Shown here piece after piece: positions 5,983-8,315 of a stretch of DNA of 8,315 nucleotides; position 1 is the stretch's first letter; each line of letters begins with the position of its first letter. The position numbers and the translations under genes were made by a program. The DNA comes from JARRNO01 sp037384885 (GTDB lineage: Bacteria > Acidobacteriota > UBA4820 > DSQY01). Location: positions 1-8,315 of the forward strand of contig JARRNO010000172.1 in NCBI GenBank assembly GCA_037384885.1, read 5' to 3'. Under the pieces are notes generated by a model. The model did no database searches, was not told the origin of the DNA, and saw only the letters and a program-made list of their open reading frames with translations.

Positions 5983-8276
5983 TGTCCGATACGCTCCTGA
6001 TTGTTGAATCGCCCGCCAAGGCCAAAACCATCGGCAAGTATCTCGGTGGAGGCTTCCAGGTAAAAGCCTCCATGGGCCATATCCGCGACCTTCCGCAGAA
6101 CAAGATCGCCGTTGACGTGGAACAGGAATTCCAGCCCACTTTTGAAGTCATGAAAGATAAGAAAGAGGTCGTTTCCGGCCTGCGCGCCTCCGCTCGAAAA
6201 GCCGGGCAGATCTTCCTTGCCGCCCGGGGCGCCGTCCAGGAGGCTATCAAGTCCCCGGCCGACATCGATCCCCACAAGGTGTCCGCGCAAATCGCCCGCC
6301 GGATCATCGACCGGCTCGTGGGCTATCAGATCAGCCCGCTGCTCTGGGACAAGGTGCGCAAAGGCCTCAGCGCCGGCCGGGTTCAGACGGTGGCCCTCCG
6401 CATCATCACCGAAAGGGAACGCCAAATCCGCGCTTTCAACCCTGAAGAATACTGGGTCGTCTCCGCGGAATTGGAGGGCGCCTCCAAAGAGGCGTTCTCT
6501 GCCAAATTGGCGCGCCTTAACGGCAAGAAGGCCTCGATCCGGAATGCGGATGAAAATACGGCGCTCCGGAAAGCTCTCGAAAATCAGGCATGGACGATTG
6601 CCTCCATTGAGAAGAAGAGGCAGAAACGTACGCCTCCGCCTCCTTTTACCACGAGCAAGCTTCAGCAGGAAGCGTCCCGGCTGCTGCGGTTCCCCGTAAA
6701 GAAGACCATGTCGGTCGCCCAGCGGCTTTACGAAGGGATCGACCTCGCCGGCGGCGATACGGTCGGCTTGATCACCTACATGAGAACAGACTCCACGCGG
6801 CTCTCCCCCCAGGCGGTCGCGCAGGCAAGGGAGTTCATCGGACAGGCCTACGGGAAAGACTATCTTCCGGCAAAAGCCCGCGGCTACGCTCCCGCTAAAA
6901 AGGCCCAAGACGCCCATGAGGCCATTCGTCCCACCGACGTCACCCGAACGCCGGAGTCTGTCAAAAAATACCTGCGTCCCGACCAGCTTTCCCTTTACAG
7001 ATTGATCTGGAACCGCTTTGTCGCCTGCCAGATGGCGGAAGCGCTGTTCGACAACACGAAAGTCTCCATCACATGCGGGAAAGCGGAATTTGCGGCCAAC
7101 GGCTCCATTATGGTCTTCCCGGGCTTTAAAACGCTCTACACCGACGCCGATGAAGCCAACGAGAAGAACCGGCTCCCGGCCTTGAACGAAGGGGAAGTCC
7201 TGAAGCTCCTGGATCTCAAGTCGGAGCAAAAGTTCACAGAGCCCCCGCCCCGTTTTACCGAGGCCACGCTGGTCAAGGCGCTCGAAGAAAACGGGATCGG
7301 CAGGCCGTCCACTTACGCCACGATTATCTCCACCATCCAGGACCGCCAATACGTGGCGAAGGAAAAGGCTTACCTGGTGCCCTCGGACATGGGCATGCTG
7401 GTCAGCGACATCCTGGTGGAGCACTTTCCAGGCCTCTTCGACGTCAACTACACAGCCTCCATGGAGGGCGAACTCGACAAGATCGAAGCCGGAGACGAGA
7501 AACGGGCCGAACTCCTTCAGCGCTTCTGGTCCTCCTTCTCCAAGGAACTGGAAGCGGCAAAGGGAAACATGGCCGATCTGCGCAAGGAAGGCGTCGCCAC
7601 CGACGAAGTCTGCGACAAGTGCGGCAAGCCCATGGTGCTCAAGATGGGCCGCTTCGGACGGTTCTACGCCTGTTCCGGCTACCCGGAATGCAAAAACACC
7701 AAGCCCGTGGAGGACGAAACGCCGCCGGATGTCCCCGAAGGCGAAGAGACCTGCGAGAAATGCGGGGGGAAGATGGCCGTGCGCCGCGGCCGGTTCGGCC
7801 CTTTCCTCGCCTGCGAAAACTATCCGGACTGCAAGAACACCAAGAAGCTGAAGCAGAGCAAGGACGGCTCCATCATCGTCCAGAAAGATGAGAAGCTGGA
7901 CGAAAAGTGCCCCGAGTGCGGCGCTCATCTCGTGCGCAAGCAGGGGCGTTACGGCCCCTTCACGGCCTGCTCGAACTATCCAAAATGCAAATACATCAAG
8001 AAGGACACCGTAGACATGAAGTGCCCGAAGTGCGGGAAGCCTCTCGCAAAGCGCTTCACCCGGCGCCGCAAACTCTTTTTCGGCTGCACGGGTTACCCCG
8101 ATTGCGATTTTCTGTCCTGGGATCCGATCCTCGACGAAAAATGCCCGAAGTGCGGCAGCACGTACCTTCTGGTGAAGAAGCGCCGCGGCGGCGAGTCGAT
8201 CAAGAAGTGCCCGGACAAGGAATGCGGGTTCGAAAGCCCCTTCGAAACCAACGGCTCCAAGAAATCCGCCGCGTAA
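5982..8276 (+). CDS. topA: DNA topoisomerase I (type IA) lacking the TOPRIM acidic motif
   Basis: Type IA topoisomerase that relaxes negative supercoils by cutting one strand through a 5'-phosphotyrosine. The product as written is 764 residues. The TOPRIM start is normal (LLIVESPAKAKTIGKYL, E9 and K13, matching E. coli E9 and K13; MGHIRDLP 31-38). After IFLA (77-80) the family has T-D-x-D-R-E-G-E-A-I and about 25 further residues. Here the sequence jumps straight to ARGAVQEAI (81-89), which aligns with the block after the 'NEI' strand, so about 33 residues including the metal-binding acidic triad are missing, in frame. Downstream is typical: RRIIDRLVGYQISPLLW (106-122), GLSAGRVQTVALR (128-140), PPPPFTTSKLQQEASR (218-233), catalytic Y266 in LITYMRTDST, AHEAIRPT (311-318) and GIGRPSTYATIISTIQDR (438-455). 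Five C-terminal zinc ribbons follow (544-748); the last, CPKC...CPDKEC, is divergent. The protein as written should not be active. ATG 5982 has a strong AAGGAGG. Confidence 0.93.
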   Translation: MSDTLLIVESPAKAKTIGKYLGGGFQVKASMGHIRDLPQNKIAVDVEQEFQPTFEVMKDKKEVVSGLRASARKAGQIFLAARGAVQEAIKSPADIDPHKVSAQIARRIIDRLVGYQISPLLWDKVRKGLSAGRVQTVALRIITERERQIRAFNPEEYWVVSAELEGASKEAFSAKLARLNGKKASIRNADENTALRKALENQAWTIASIEKKRQKRTPPPPFTTSKLQQEASRLLRFPVKKTMSVAQRLYEGIDLAGGDTVGLITYMRTDSTRLSPQAVAQAREFIGQAYGKDYLPAKARGYAPAKKAQDAHEAIRPTDVTRTPESVKKYLRPDQLSLYRLIWNRFVACQMAEALFDNTKVSITCGKAEFAANGSIMVFPGFKTLYTDADEANEKNRLPALNEGEVLKLLDLKSEQKFTEPPPRFTEATLVKALEENGIGRPSTYATIISTIQDRQYVAKEKAYLVPSDMGMLVSDILVEHFPGLFDVNYTASMEGELDKIEAGDEKRAELLQRFWSSFSKELEAAKGNMADLRKEGVATDEVCDKCGKPMVLKMGRFGRFYACSGYPECKNTKPVEDETPPDVPEGEETCEKCGGKMAVRRGRFGPFLACENYPDCKNTKKLKQSKDGSIIVQKDEKLDEKCPECGAHLVRKQGRYGPFTACSNYPKCKYIKKDTVDMKCPKCGKPLAKRFTRRRKLFFGCTGYPDCDFLSWDPILDEKCPKCGSTYLLVKKRRGGESIKKCPDKECGFESPFETNGSKKSAA
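6219..6224 (+). other. In-frame deletion junction inside topA
   Basis: Codons A80 (6219-6221) and A81 (6222-6224) join two parts of the TOPRIM domain that are normally about 33 residues apart (by comparison with E. coli TopA). The junction is GCC-GCC in GC-rich sequence. The missing part should hold the DxDxxG-type metal site. The placement is clear to within one or two codons. Confidence 0.75.
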
Positions 8277-8315
8277 GAGTGACGCGGATCCTGGAATTCA
8301 ATACCAAAGGATTAT
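8277..8315 (+). other. Short sequence after topA, possible leader of the next gene
   Basis: Thirty-nine bases follow the topA stop with no stem-loop or T-run, so no terminator is visible. AAAGGA (8306-8311) near the right edge resembles a ribosome binding site, so another + strand gene of the same operon may start just outside the window. Confidence 0.3.

Noticed and set aside
5958..7928. Long - strand open frame (656 codons) opposite topA
   Set aside because: Topoisomerase I motifs on the + strand explain this stretch. High third-position GC leaves the opposite frame free of stops, and the predicted product has no recognisable domain.
7611..8228. Repeated sequence in the 3' part of topA
   Set aside because: These are the five diverged zinc-ribbon modules normal for bacterial topoisomerase I, not a DNA repeat element or CRISPR.
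8286..8299. Adjacent GGATCC and GAATTC sites near the right edge, as a possible cloning scar
   Set aside because: Six-base sites occur by chance, no vector sequence is seen, and the stretch continues naturally into a possible ribosome binding site.

Overview
The window is ordinary-looking GC-rich bacterial chromosome with six protein genes packed closely together. Four are on the + strand and two on the - strand. The envelope-anchored thioredoxin, the ECF sigma factor and the GGDEF/PilZ protein fit a Gram-negative-type bacterium, for example Desulfobacterota, Acidobacteriota, Nitrospirota or a related uncultured phylum. The sequence does not allow a firmer placement. No tRNA, rRNA, CRISPR array, transposase or phage gene is visible.

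Layout: (1) 2-1156 (+) is a diguanylate cyclase with a C-terminal PilZ domain, cut by the left edge. (2) 1141-3353 (+) is comEC, the DNA-uptake channel. It overlaps the cyclase by 16 bases and is broken near base 1590: the N-terminal part reads in one frame, the rest in another, and a conserved stretch between them is missing. (3) 3408-3956 (-) is a membrane-anchored TlpA/ResA-like thioredoxin, convergent with comEC and followed by an intrinsic terminator. (4) 4079-4753 (-) is an ECF sigma factor with a basic C-terminal tail, also with its own terminator. (5) A divergent control region at about 4754-4863 precedes dprA (4864-5982, +), which overlaps topA (5982-8276, +) by one base.

Functionally, ComEC imports single-stranded DNA and DprA loads RecA onto it, so two natural-transformation genes lie about 1.5 kb apart with a redox gene and a sigma factor between them. 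TopA is type IA DNA topoisomerase I. As written, it lacks the TOPRIM acidic motif (DxDxxG-type) that normally follows the 'IFLA' strand, through a clean in-frame gap at base 6221/6222. The active-site tyrosine and the five zinc ribbons are present.

The most notable result is these two internal deletions, one frameshifting comEC and one removing catalytic residues of topA, in an otherwise intact 8.3 kb. They may be assembly errors, population variants or real gene decay. The sequence alone cannot decide, but read mapping or PCR across bases 1590 and 6221 would. I do not see a convincing new biological system here. The smaller observations are a promoter overlapping a terminator, a repeat cluster in the sigma/dprA control region and a hairpin on the sigma-factor ribosome binding site.
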